Assembly (NCBI RefSeq): GCF_910596095.1
Contig: NC_056544.1
Span: 6,278,655-6,342,654, forward strand
DNA length: 64,000 bases
Source: Thunnus maccoyii
Taxonomy: Eukaryota > Chordata > Actinopteri > Scombriformes > Scombridae
Direction: 5' to 3'
The notes under the pieces are model-generated. The model searched no databases and had not been told where the DNA came from. It saw only the letters and a program-made list of their open reading frames with translations. Within the stretch, counting starts at the first letter, position 1, and each line of letters opens with the position of its first letter. Positions 21,440 to 33,399 of this stretch are shown here, piece by piece. A program made the position numbers and the translations under genes.

Positions 21440-22240
21440 TTTAATCTGCCAGCCGCAAAGGTTACCTTCATTAGCCCTGCCAGATGCGAAGGCTACATGC
21501 ATGGGGGTCGACAGCCCTGCAAGACGCAAGAGATTTCTTTCTCTTCACCAGCCTTGCCAGACGCAAAGGTCTTCAGGATGAAAGAAAGGTCGATCCAGCC
21601 ACCATGCCAAGATGTGAAGGTATCCCAAGAACAATCCCGGTGCAAGATACTACCTGGGATGTTGACAGCCCTGCCAGACGCAAGGGCCAGCCCAAAGGAT
21701 TCAAAGAGGCCAATCTAAAGACCTTGCAAACATTAAAAGATAGTAGAAATAGGCTCCAGTGCAAGACGCTACTTGGGATGTCGGCAACCCTGCCAGACGC
21801 AGAGGTTACCTTACTCTTCATTAGCCCTGCCAGACGCGAAGGCTACAAGCATGGGAGTCGACAGCCCTGCAAGACGCAAGAGATTTCTTTCTCTTCACCA
21901 GCCTTGCCAGACGCAAAGGTCTTCAGGATGAAAGAAAGGTCGATCCAGCCACCATGCCAAGATGTGAAGGTATCCCAAGAGCAATCCCGGTGCAAGACGC
22001 TACCTGGGATGTTGATAGCCCTGCCAGATGCAAGGGCCAGTCCTACAGGTTCAAAGAAGCCAATCTAAAGACCTTGTAAACATTAAAAAATAGTGGAGAT
22101 AGGCCCCAGTGCAAGACGCTACTTGGGGTGTCGGTAACCCTGCCAGACGCAAAGGATAGCTTGGGAATCACTGCTCCTGCCAGACGCAAAAGCCAGTGGT
22201 CAGTGGCAAAAAGGGTCCCTGCAGTCATCTTGCCAGATGT
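21440..22240. repeat. tandem repeat with CTGCCAGACGCAA core
   Basis: A ~350-base unit starting near 21469 is repeated from 21819, with partial continuation past 22083. Within it the 13-base core CTGCCAGACGCAA and close variants occur about 15 times at irregular spacing. One plus-strand frame stays open for 194 codons (21484-22068), but it only reflects the repeat and has no splice, start-context or domain support. The block lies just downstream of the minus-strand orphan gene and could form its 3' untranslated region. Confidence 0.8.
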
Positions 22241-22322
22241 TTTGGTGTGACGCCTGAGGTGCGGTAGTGAGGAAGGGTGAATGTTTCCGGGAGGATTGTT
22301 GGCCCTTTAGCGCGTTGAGGAG

Positions 22323-24920
22323 TTAATCCTCGTCGCTCTCATCAGACCACCTCAGCCTTTTCGCAGGGGCTTCCTCCTCGTCACTCTCCTCCCTGCTCCT
22401 TCTTCTGGAGGAGCCAAGGCCAGAAGTTGAGGGGGCTTCTTCCAAACAGCTTGCACAACTGCAGATGTCATCGTCCTCATCAGACTCCTGTAAGAAGAGT
22501 GGTCCAATGTTCTCCACATAGCCAAGACCAAACACCTCCAGTTCAGGGATCTCAATGCCGTCCTCTTCATCCAAACCCACAACGTCGATTTCAGGCTCCT
22601 CTTCCTCATCAGGTCTCTCTTGCTGGTGCCAGGCAACTGGCGGCTCAGGGGCAGCAGGGGGAGCAGCAGGCGGAGGGGGATGAGGGAAAGGATGCAGAAA
22701 ACGGTAAGGGAAAGGAAGAGGAAAGGGGTGAGGGAAGGCATGAGGGAAAATGTGCAGAAAAGGGTGAGGAGCAAGCTGAGGAGCAGGCTGAGGAAAAGGG
22801 TGAATAAAATCACCCCCAGCAAAAGGGTAAAGGAAGGGATGAGGAGCAGGGTGAGGAGCAGGGTGAGGAAAAGGGTGAATAAAATCACCCCCAGCAAAAG
22901 GGTAAAGGAAGGGGTGAGGAGCAAGCTGAGGAGCAGGGTGAGGAGCAGGCTGAGGAGCAGGGTGAGGAAAGGGGTGAATAAAATCACCCCTAGCAAAAGG
23001 GTCAAGGAAAGGCTGAGGAGCAGGCTGAGGAGCAGGCTGAGGAGCAGGCTGAGGAGCAGGCTGAGGAGCAGGGTGAATAAGATCACCCCCAGCGAAAGGG
23101 TCGGCAAAAGGAACAGCAGGATGAACAGCAAGGGGAGCAAGAATGGGAAAAGCAGGAGCCCACTGTTGCAAGTCCATCCCAAAGCGTGGTGGTGGGAACT
23201 GCTGGAGTGGAGGAGAGGGAGGTCCAGCATTCCCATCTTCATCACGACCATCGTCCCTGTCGCCGCCTCCATCGTCTGGACCCGGCTGGACCTCATCCTC
23301 AGCTGCCTGAAGCCCGTCCTCTTCATACAAACCAACGACATCTATCTCTTCTTCCTCTTCCTGGTCCCCGGAGGGGAGAGGAGGATTGTCGATGACCCTG
23401 TCCTCTTCTGAAGGCCTCTCAGCATCAGGGTGTTCGGCGCTGTTGTTCGAAGGCCAAAACAAACCACCTGAGGAGGGAAATAGAATAAAAATTACAGTTA
23501 TTATTTTATATATCATATAACATTTTATATTTAAGAGGTTTTCTTTGTTGTGGCATATCTGACTGTCCGTAGCTAAATAAAGGTTTACATGATTCCAGTA
23601 ATTATGATTACAATAATGAGGGACTGTCGGTGCACAACAGAGGAGAAAGCTCTTTATTTTATTCTGGTCCAAAGATTGTAACACTGGTTAAATTAGCTAA
23701 GCCGACCAGTCAAAAATAAAGAATACATACAATGAAAAAAAATACAATTAAATGATATAATTTGTGTAACACTGCTGGGCTTCCAAAAAGATTATCATTG
23801 TTAAGTGCACATAATCATCTTTTTTTTATAACTGTTGAAAAGGAGGTCACTACTGGAGATTGCACAGAAATGCGTGCGTCATTACGCACACCTAACCGTG
23901 TGTGTCTTGATTAAATCATGTTCAACTAACAACATGCCTTCTTCAAAATAACCACACTACCATCTGTGCTTTTGTGGGCACCAAACTAGTTGTTTAACAC
24001 TGGTTACTATCGCAATGTAAGAGCTGCAAATCACGAGACGTGAAGGAGACGGTGGCATCCTGGACGCACGACACACACAGTCCGTGCATAATAAACCACT
24101 CTCCTCTCTTAAAAACGAAAATACTAAATCACATTTTAATACATGATGAAAATTCTGAAATTTTCAACATGTCAAGTACAAACTGAGAGTGATGACTGAA
24201 CAAAAAACCTCCGGCTGGAGGTGCAACAACAGTTGCTCACTTAGTTCACTTTATCTCCTTCACTCAAGCTCACAACAATATCTGAATATATATTAATATA
24301 ATATATCACAGAATTATAGTTCACATATGTTATTAACTGAGCTTAAAGGGAGCTATTTTATGTGAACAACACGCATAAAAGCAGGGCCTGGTTTGTTCAC
24401 ACCTGCGCGTTCTGACGTCCTGGCGTCAGCTCCTAAAAGTTCCATCGTCTCCATGGTGCGCAAAGAACACATTTTTTAGTTATTATACGAAAAATGGCCC
24501 AGTCGCCATCTTTTTCCCCAAATCGTCGACGACAAATTTGCATAATTTGATGCCCTCAAACCAAAATAACAGTGTTTTCAAATCACTACACCTTTATTAA
24601 TACATTCCACACCTTTCCCGGGAAAATCCGTACATTCTTACCATCTAATATTCATTTTACACCGAGAAAACGTCGTGTGTTTGTCTGTTTCAATCAAATC
24701 TGTGTTTTTCAAACAGGTGGACAAATTGTCCATCTCTAAATTCAAGAATTTACATGAATAAAGTCCTAATTTTGTACTGAAACACGTTTTTAAGGATGTC
24801 AGGGAGAATAATTAACACATTAGACATCATATTAAAATATGTCTTACCTGCATAGTGGTTGAACCAGCGTCTGACTCTGGCCAGCAGGTGCTCCTCCACG
24901 GGGGGTCCTCCAGAAGCCAT
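22323..24920 (-). CDS. uncharacterised acidic, proline-rich repeat protein
   Basis: Two exons join in phase, 24920-24848 and 23467-22323, for 405 residues. Exon 1 gives a basic amphipathic-looking N-terminus (MASGGPPVEEHLLARVRRWF), a GTAAGA donor follows, and the acceptor is CTCCTCAG. Residues ~60-75 hold an acidic run with EIDVVGLYEEDG; the motif returns at ~312-327 as EIDVVGLDEEDG. Between them lie four units of 33, 33, 25 and 25 residues (~146-262) built on PFAGGDFIHPFPHPAP plus PAPQ/PAPH steps. The C-terminus has a Cys cluster (CSCASC), an Arg/Ser stretch and a nuclear-signal-like PAKRLRW between acidic patches. I do not recognise the family. The minus-strand frame stays open for the whole repeat and contains non-repetitive ends, which supports real coding. 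The antisense frames are also long because the repeat unit is a multiple of three. Confidence 0.68.
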
Positions 24921-25074
24921 TTCTCCAGCAGCAGGTCTCTTTTCCAGTAAAGTTGTCCTCTTGGTTTTTTCCTTGTTCGGGTATCCAACAGCTCGTTTTC
25001 CAACAGAAGTTTTCCAAGTGATCAGTTGTCCAGGAGTTTAGCTTCCAGCAGAAAGGTCAACTCGTGTCCAGTCC

Positions 25075-25150
25075 AAGTTCAAATGGGAAGTTGCAAAGTT
25101 CTGCAGCTCCTTTTATCACCTCGGTTCACGTCACCGTTCTGTTTCCATGA
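25075..25150 (-). promoter_or_regulatory. putative promoter of the orphan gene
   Basis: On the minus strand GTGACGTGAACC (CRE/E-box-like) is followed by TGATAAAAGG, a TATA-like box at 25109-25118, about 190 bases before the ATG at 24920. A start site near 25080 would give a 5' leader of ~160 bases. Confidence 0.4.
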
Positions 25151-25821
25151 CTTTGGCTACTGACGCACGCACGTGCACGCGTGTGCATGATTTACAATAA
25201 ATTGATGATATCAATTGTTCAATTGTATCAATTATTATTGTGATTTCTGTGTGATTAGTAATGTGTAGATCTTTCATTGCCTCTGTAGACAGAAACTCTT
25301 ATGCAACTCACAGTGCAGTACGTGAATGCGTCCATATAGGTAATGATGAACACACATTTGTTTATTAATTGATATGAATGATGAATTATTGAATGATACA
25401 TCATGCAAATTGCAGAGGCAAACGCTCTCCGTACTGTCAATAGCTGTATTATGTTTAGCCTACTATGTTTACTTTTCCATTTTTTCAGATCTGTTTATTG
25501 TGTTTTTGGCGGAGGCGCAAACTCCTGACCTCTCAGATTTGCAACTTTATAGACATGATCGATTCTTACCAAGAGCCTGCTGTCAATCACAATTGTGTTG
25601 TAGACGATAAAGTCACCTTTCAGTAAACCTACCACATATTCCTGCAGCTGACGGTGCTGTCGCCACTGCGTAATTTTACGCACGGTTGACACAGTCGGTA
25701 TACTAAATTTATTAGGAATCTTCCGACACACATAATGGTAAAAAAAGGATTATTCACGCATCTTCCAGCAATATGCAGCTGAACCAGGTGCTTCTCAGGT
25801 CAGGAACAGTAAATTTCAGAC

Positions 25822-25980
25822 GAGAAAAGACTGGAGCACAATGACTGATTTGCAGCCTTTAATAGTGCAAACATAACGTTTCAAAAAGACACTTTTCATG
25901 AAGACACAGTAACTAGTGTGGAAACGTTGGTCTGTTTGCAATATTAAAGGCTGCAAATCAATCAGTGTGCTCGTCTTTTC
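25822..25980. repeat. fold-back inverted repeat
   Basis: The arms at 25822-25872 and 25933-25980 are inverted copies sharing GATTTGCAGCCTTTAATA-type sequence and a flanking AAAAGAC. The loop is about 60 bases. This suggests a small palindromic transposon. Confidence 0.7.
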
Positions 25981-27600
25981 CCAGCTGACACCTAATTGTA
26001 AATTAACCTTTTGTGATTTTGTGTGAGCTGTACAAATGGATAATAAATCCTGCCTATCAGCAGGATGTCTACAAGTTCTCAGTTAATGTCAGATTTTGTT
26101 TCTCATTGAATATTAGAAGAGTCATTATTGCGCACTTGTACCCTCATGACTAATTGAATGCAACCTTTTTAATCAACTATTTTAAAAACAACAACAACAA
26201 ATAATTTAGTTAACATGAATAAGGAAGCACATATTTTTAGATGTAACCCTTTTCTAAAATAGGCTAACTTTGTGCACATCTTGTTTACACTGACAAGGGT
26301 TTCACTGTCTTCTGAAAGATAAATTCCTAATCTTCCCCTGAGTGCATGTTTGGGAGAAGAACAAGAGTTTTCTCTCTCCTGTCAACTAATTAAACTGTTT
26401 ATTAATCATTGAACTGAGAGGAGCTGATGTTACAGGAGTGCCAAGTTTTGTTGGTCCCTCCAACTGCTACCCAAAACTCACCCAAACCAACTCTTTAATA
26501 TGCTCCAGTGTTATTTGTCTACAGGCTGTGTAAAATGGATTACTGATCTTTTGCCTCATCATTTATCTGAACCTTGAGATATCTCAAGGCCAAATGTTCC
26601 AAATACTAATCAGATAATGAAAGAGTATGCTGGACATGGGGCTAATGTGAAAAGAACAAGATGGTGATACATCACTAAGAAAAAGTTCAACAAAGCAGAA
26701 AGACTTTAAGTTTTTTTTTTCATCTTCTTTTAGATCGATTTGTCTCTTCTGCTGTCAGGAAAATTAACATGTGTCATTTTCAAAACTTAGTATTAAATTT
26801 AAAAGAATGACTATTAAATGAATAACCGACATGATGATGACATGTACCATTTCAAGTACAGGGAAACAACACTGTAGTCTTTATCAGTATTAGGCTATAA
26901 TTGATTAATTGTTGAAGTTATTTTTATAGAACAAAAATATGGATAAAACATAATAGATTGCTAAAAGCGACATATAAACATTATAAAGAAAGAGGAAATT
27001 TAACTTAAAGACCACATTTGCTTATTTGATCAAAGTACTACTATTACTAAGATCAAGAACTGTCACAACAAAGAAAAGTTACCATTTTGTGTCATAAGAG
27101 GCCTGAGTTTTATAGTGTATATAAAATAATCTACTTTGAATAATAATCTGTCTGATATGGTTTCAATTATAATTCCCTCATTATAATCCTCAAAATATTA
27201 TCTACTCCTCATCCCTCATTAAAAATTCCAGAGTCTATGAATATGCAAATATATTTCATTTCAAAAGTTTAACTACTACATATCTCCTGCTTTCCACATC
27301 ACACTTGTATAAATTGAATATTGGACCTTGATTGGCTCCAAACTAGTTGTGATGTCTCAAATAATGCTTGTAGGTCCAACAATTAAAATCACATTTTCAT
27401 TGCGCACAGACAAACTTTCCACTTTCAGCAGATGAATGTGAAAACAACCTTCTAGTGCCAAACTCTGCACATACATCATTCTGCACAGTGAAGCTCAAAC
27501 ATCAAACTTTAGGAACAAGAAGAAAAACAGGTTTTTAAGTGGAGGAGGCAACAATTGCTACTATTACACAGAGGGGGGCGGTAATGCGACATGAGCTGGA
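25981..27600. other. no gene seen
   Basis: This is AT-rich intergenic sequence between the orphan gene and tmem53. No exon-like frame, RNA gene or clear repeat was recognised. A (GAA)n tract lies at ~27619-27640, next to a CCGCCATT (YY1-like) motif in the likely tmem53 promoter. Confidence 0.5.
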
Positions 27601-27816
27601 TGCCTGCCGCCATTCAAAAAGAAGAAGAAGAAGAAGAAGGTCTCCGGCAGGACAGAAGGACCGTGTAGTGTCAGTCCACCGACCTGTCTGTTGTGTGTCA
27701 CAAGCTGGCATTGCTTGATTCAGCGCTCTCTAGCTTGTCTTTCAACCTTTTCACAGCAGCCAAATGAACCAAACATTAACACTAGAGAACGACACCTGAT
27801 ATTCTCGCTTACAGAA

Positions 27817-30038
27817 ATGGCAGACGATGAAATAGACTACAACATCGTGTTTCCAGATGCAGGGACGTCGGGTGAGCATCATTTCATTGTACTGTACATG
27901 GCTCAGTTAGCTTAGCGTACATGCTAATGTTGTCTTATAACGGTAGCGTGCAAATTACATTCTGCTAACTGCGTACTCAGTTTAGCTTAGTTTAGCTTAG
28001 CCGGCTGTGACAGCTCTGTTAACCTGCTCTTTTGTCGTCTGATCTGGTTTCAGAGAGATACTGGCAGGGGACAAAGGAGCCAGTTGTGATTCTGTTGGGC
28101 TGGGCTGGTTGCAAAGACAAACATCTCTCCAAGTACAGCTCCATCTACAATGAACAGGTTCAAACTACATGACAAATCTCTCAAGCTATTCTGTATTTTC
28201 CCTTTAAAGATAGAGTCAGCGATTCTGGTGAAAAATTGTTCGATACACTCTTTGTCAAATTCAGCATTATCTCCTCAAGGTCTGCAAGCTGTCTGTTCTA
28301 TGTGTGCACTGGTGTTCATACACAGTCCTGGCTCTATAAAGTGGAAACAAACGAAGTGGCTCAGACAGCCATACAACACTATTCCAACCGATCAGCAGGT
28401 TGCATTCGTGCTCATTCACAAGACAGGGGAAGTCATCAGAGCATCTGTCGGTGTGAGGACATGACAGTCTCCCGTCTCCAGCACCTGTTGAATGTTGGGA
28501 GAGAGAGGACCTGGGCAATTCACATAGAAAGTGTTTTCTCACAGAACAGACACGCTTCAATCTCTCTATATAAATCAAGGAATCTCTGTCTGTCTGTATG
28601 TATGGAAGTTTGTCCTTCGCATATCTTGAGAACCGTTCATCCAATCTACTTCATACCTGCCGGGTGAATTTCAAGTTCAGTTCAAGACATAAAGCAGGAT
28701 GTCTTAGGCACATTGTATGTGTTTTGAATTTTGGTTCAGTTGATTTCTGCTGTCATTCAGCCTGGTGAAGGCAGTTTGTCCGGCCGTTGTCCTCTCAGCT
28801 CCCCAGGAGCTGCAGCTGACAGACGCAGAATCTCAGCACAGAGTAGCAGAATGAGACATCTGTCCTCCCTCCTGCTCTCTGCTGTAAACACTTGTAGCAG
28901 TTAGCGAGCAGTTGCTCTCATGTCTTCATGGGTCTTGGTGCTTGTTTTCAGCATAAACAAGTACAGAGTATAAATTGTACACACACTGCACTGTTCACAG
29001 CTATACAGCTAACTGCTCCAGTCGCTACAGCCTCACCGTCACACACGCTCTCTCTTTCGACCACACAATCGCTACGCGCTGAGCTATTCCTTAAAGGAGT
29101 TTAGAACAGTTTAGAAAATATTTTAAAATACACAAAAAAATTCCCCTATGTTTCGGCCCGGTGGCGGGTCAACTTAGGCCCGGCAGACCGCCAGGTTTGC
29201 AGTCCACTGAAGACTCTTTCTCCAGAATGACTGACTCTATTTTAAACAGCAGTGTAGCACCATACAAGCTGTGTAAATTACTCATATATCCACCTCTTTC
29301 ATTCTTGCTTTCTTTCTTTGTTTTCTTCTCATACAGGGATGTGTCACCATCCGCTACACAGCTCCTCTGAAGACGGTCTTCATCTCAGAGTCGTTTGGCT
29401 ATAAGGAGCTGAGCAGTACTGCCCTCAAGTTGCTGGAGATCCTCTACGACTATGAGGTGGAGAACAGTCCTATTTTCTTCCACATATTCAGTAACGGTGG
29501 CTTCATGCTGTACCGGTACATTGTGGAGCTCTTGCACAATGATAAACAGTTCAGTTCTTTGCGCGTGATCGGGGCTGTAGTGGACAGCGCCCCTGGTAGC
29601 GGGAATGTCCGTGGGGCCCTGCGTGCACTAACAGCCACCCTGGGGCCTAAAATCAGTCCACTTTTAAGGTATCTCCTGCTAGCGCTTTTTGCGGTGACTG
29701 TTTTCCTGTTGCGAGTCGTGCTTTACCCGTTGACCAAGTACATCCACAAGAACCACTATGATGCTGTGCAGGAGAGGCCGCCCACCTGGCCTAATTTCTA
29801 CCTGTACTCTGGAGCTGACCAGGTGATCAGGCACCGGGACATCGAGCTCTTCATGGAGACCCTGAAGCTGAAAGGCGTCCCAGTGGACAGTTACGATTTT
29901 GTCTCCACTGCCCATGTCAGCCATTTCCGGGAATTCCCTGAGCAGTACACTCAAAAGTGCCGCGATTTCCTGGTCGCTTGCATGAAGGACTCAGACGGGA
30001 CAGAGATGAAGAAGAGATACCGGGTTCAGAATCAATGA
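27817..30038 (+). CDS. tmem53: TMEM53 (NET4), nuclear-envelope DUF829 protein
   Basis: Three exons join in phase: 27817-27871, 28054-28157 and 29337-30038, giving 286 residues (human is 277). Splice ends are standard (donors GTGAGC and GTTCAA, acceptors TTTCAG and ATACAG). The order of conserved motifs fits TMEM53: LDY-like IDYNIVFPD start, [44 protein letters not shown] near 105 (an alpha/beta-hydrolase-like elbow with Ser in SNGG), VDSAPGSGN, a hydrophobic helix at ~162-184, LYSGADQV and [16 protein letters not shown]53 sits in the outer nuclear membrane and restrains BMP-SMAD signalling in bone cells. No signal peptide is visible. Intron 2 is filled with interspersed repeat. The ATG is the first in frame with the family's N-terminus. 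Confidence 0.96.
28190..29160. repeat. interspersed repeats filling tmem53 intron 2
   Basis: Phrases such as TTGAGAACCGTTCATCCAAT and CTGCCGGGTGAATTTC are known to me from abundant fish repeats. The right part (GGCCCGGTGGCGGGTC, near 29155) looks like the end of the same insertion. No protein-coding frame of a transposon was identified. Confidence 0.5.
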
Positions 30039-30841
30039 AACTTTTGAAGATTGGTAAAAAAAAAAAATCCGATGTAGTTTTTTCCTCGGAGGTCTATAAA
30101 ATGGGGCCAGAAGTTTCGTCAGGATTGCAAGATTTTATGAGATCAAGATCTTGGCAATGTTTTTCCCATTCCAGTGCACATAATGGGCTGGTTCCACAGA
30201 TGTGGTCTAGGTGCACTGTACTTAATCTATGTCTGGAAAACCAGCTACATGTAACACTGTAAACCCCAAAAGTGTGATGGTTAAAGGCCTAACTCTGCCT
30301 AATTTTTTGCAACAGTCATGTACCACCTGTATAAAAACAACACACTGTTGCTATACACTGGATAATTTGGACTTAAGTCTTTTAGGATAACATAAATGGT
30401 ATTTAATATTGCTGTTAAATGTGATGCATTGTAGGTTAGTTGTAGTGATTCTAAAACTGATGAGGCTGGATATTAAAAAATATCAAAACTGGTATCTAAT
30501 ATTTATGAAAATTTAAAATGTATTTATAGTTTTGATCTCACAATTTGTCAAAATGTGACCACATGAGTTCTTGTAATGAAGGCAACCGTCGTGTCCAAAC
30601 ATGAAGAACTTAAAACGATTAATCACATAAATAATAATCTTTCTTTGAACATAAAAAAAAATCTAAAATTGTTGCCTTAAACAGGAAATGCCTTGTGATT
30701 TGTCTTTTTGGTCCATAAATGGTAGAATATCCAGCACTAATATGTGATACATGATTGATTTAGTCAAAGGAAAAAGGTGATTGACAATGAATGTTTATGT
30801 CCAGCACAACTATTGTGTTTTCTCTTAACTGATGTGCCTTC

Positions 30842-30847
30842 AATAAA
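30842..30847 (+). promoter_or_regulatory. candidate tmem53 poly(A) signal
   Basis: AATAAA lies about 800 bases after the stop. A second candidate, AATAAATAAA near 31625, is equally plausible. Confidence 0.3.
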
Positions 30848-31789
30848 TCCGAATGCTCACAGAATATGTCAGCCTAATTATTTTCATCGATACTTGCTTT
30901 TGTTTTGCCACACAAGCGACGTCAAACTGATCTGGATGTCTAATCCCACAAAAGGAGCTATTTTCTCCAAAGAAAAATGAATAGAGCATTGTTCCAGACT
31001 TAAGAAGCAAAGTGGTCAAACATCCATGAAGACTTTGGAGTCATTTAATGTTCAGAAAAAGTGTAGTTGTCTGGTGAACTTAAACTGTTGCAGTAACATT
31101 GTCTTGGTTTGCAGATTATTTCTTAGTCAGTAATAGTAAGAAAAAAAACAGGAGTGTGTTTGACCTTTGTCCATGTGTTCTGTTGTGAACTCTCACTTGA
31201 TTACACAACACAATGTGGCCGGACTTCCCATTAGTGATAGAACTTCTCAGTAAAACAAGGGATTGGTTATTGCTCAGTAGAGATCAGTTTGATGAACAAA
31301 TATATGATGCAGTGGGATTCAGATGTTGTTTGAAATTGGTTTGAGTCAAATGTGACAGATTGATGTGTCAGAGATCTTCAGTCAGCCAAATATAGAACAA
31401 CGAAGTATTGTGATAAAATGGTTTCTCAACAAATTGAAATAAGTGCCAATTGTTTCCAAAGAAAGTGCAGTAACATGTTCCATTGTTCCTCATTTGTTAC
31501 CACAGTGCCCCCTATTGGACCCTCATATAATTACTATGTAGCCACTCATTGACTTACTCAATGTTTGATGCAGCAACTTTTTATGAGTTGCTCTGAGTAA
31601 AGGTGTAATATATGCACCTTTAAAAATAAATAAAGACTCCATAATTAATCACAGAATGATGTAATTATTGTTGATATTTTTATTTTCAATTTGTCTAATA
31701 TATTTAATTAGAATGCTTAATAATTTTTTTAAGGCTAAGTAATCTAAATCAATATTTTCTATTAGGAAAATGGCTTATATATAAAAGTT

Positions 31790-31985
31790 TAAGTTTATTT
31801 AATTTTCATTGGAACCATATCCATAAGAATACACGTATGGCAGAATGAGATATTGTTCCTCACAGCACCAGGTAATAATAATAATGATAATAATAAATAA
31901 AACATTACATCTCAAGTGTGTAGTGCTTAAATAGATTTTAAGTGCAGTAAAAGTGACCGTGGCCAGTTAAAAAGGTGCAAAAAGC
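31790..31985. repeat. interspersed repeat, possible LINE 3' tail
   Basis: GAATGAGATATTGTTCCTCA followed by an AATAATAAT run and AAGTGCAGTAAAAGTGACCG resembles a common fish retroposon tail. The family cannot be named with certainty. Confidence 0.4.
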
Positions 31986-32431
31986 TGAGTAAAAATGCAT
32001 TACACATGTATACTCATGCACAGATATACACATACATGCATAGGTATTTCAAAGGAAAGAACTCCCTGTGCACAGCAAGTATTTTCAGTCATGTGCTGGT
32101 CAGTCGCAGGAACATATGAGGTAAAAATCACATTTTTTCACATATATATGTATATATACACATAGATTCGTACACACACATATATAAATTTACAACTACA
32201 CACCTACCTATTATACCATACCTACCTAATACGACTTTCAATATCAAAATACTTGTCATGATATCCAGCTTTACTGTAGATAATGAGCCCATAGACTGTG
32301 ATTAGGTCACATGGTTATCAACTGCTGGCTATGGAAAGATACGCAGTCTACAAATATAAGTTGATGTTTAAAATTAAAATGGGAAAGTTTGTGAATCTTC
32401 TGCTTTCATTGTTCATCCACCGTGCTGCACT

Positions 32432-33024
32432 GTGGACAGCGTGTCATCAAAAGACCTAAAGCATTTTTATCATTTTAATTTGAGAAAGTTCATGGCAACC
32501 GTTCCTTCTATTGATCATGAGTGCAAATTTCAGTTCACCTTCAATGGATCCCTTGACCTTGTTTCTTTGCTGAGGACCAGAGGGCCTCACTTTATTCAAG
32601 CAGTAAACGTCATCACCAGAGGGTTCACTAAAGGGAAGACATCAAGAAAAGGTGTCTCTGTGATCTCATACCCAGAGGCAGAAAAAGAGACAGACATTTC
32701 CCCTCCACTCTCGTCCTCAGCCGTCAGGGACTGTTTGAAGAGCGTGGCTCTGAATTGGTCCAGCAGGGATGGTTGTTGAATGTCTACGACATGTCAGATT
32801 TGACATTTGGAAGAGCGAGTGGTTGGCATTTGTCTCTGCACCAGGCATGGTCCTGGCACTTCATGTATCATGTAGAGCTGCTTGGAGGAAAGGGAGAAAG
32901 AGGAAAGTTTACATATCGGCACAGACAGATGAACATCGCTTACTGGAGTGCACATGAGACGGGTTGCTCTGATCCTGCTGGTGGTCTCCTTCACTGCTTC
33001 AACAACTTGGGAGGTTTTCAGTAG
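32432..33024 (+). other. unrecognised open region, possible gene remnant
   Basis: A frame of 115 codons (32432-32779, FIQAVNVITRGFTKGK in the middle) is followed by an overlapping frame of 89 codons (32755-33024). Base composition here is less AT-rich than in the flanks. No domain, splice structure or family match was recognised, so this may be an old transposon or gene fragment, or chance. Confidence 0.2.
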
Positions 33025-33274
33025 TGGTGCAGGTACTCTGAGTCAATGTGCTACACAAACACTGTTATCTTTCATCTTCATTTTTTTTACATCAAGGAAA
33101 CATCATCAAGATTAGAAATGAGAAAGTTGCATGAATCATGCTACTAAGGTAAAAATAGAGACAGATAGCAAAGTGCTCATTATTCAGAATGGCCCCTTTA
33201 TTATATACATATTATTATACATATATGTTAGACTATTATGTAAACAGGATTTTAATGTTTTAGTTGGTTGGGGT

Positions 33275-33390
33275 AGGCATCATTTTCAAATTCAAATTTG
33301 CTTTATTGGCATGACCATAATAAAGGACAATACAAGCATTTTGTACAAGGTTTACAGTGTAAGTATGTGTAATTTAGAATATAAAACAAT
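33275..33390 (+). repeat. interspersed repeat fragment
   Basis: TTCAAATTTGCTTTATTGGC begins a phrase found very often in fish genomes, usually at retroposon ends. Confidence 0.45.
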
Positions 33391-33399
33391 AAATGGTTT

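Noticed and set aside
21484-22068. Plus-strand open frame of 194 codons in the CTGCCAGACGCAA block
   Set aside because: It repeats only because the DNA repeats. Core spacing is irregular and shifts frame between copies, and there is no domain or splice support.
21440-22240. CRISPR-like spaced repeats
   Set aside because: The core is short, spacing is irregular, the spacers are themselves duplicated, and the genome is vertebrate.
22352-23411. Long open frames overlapping the orphan gene: a minus-strand Leu-rich frame (22352-23341) and plus-strand Arg/Val-rich frames
   Set aside because: They are alternative frames over the same repeat, whose unit length is a multiple of three. They lack a plausible start and non-repetitive ends, and their composition is artificial.
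23485-23684. N-terminal extension of the orphan gene's large exon upstream of 23467
   Set aside because: The extension is AT-rich and crosses a good CTCCTCAG acceptor. Exon 1 at 24920-24848 joins there in phase and gives a better start.
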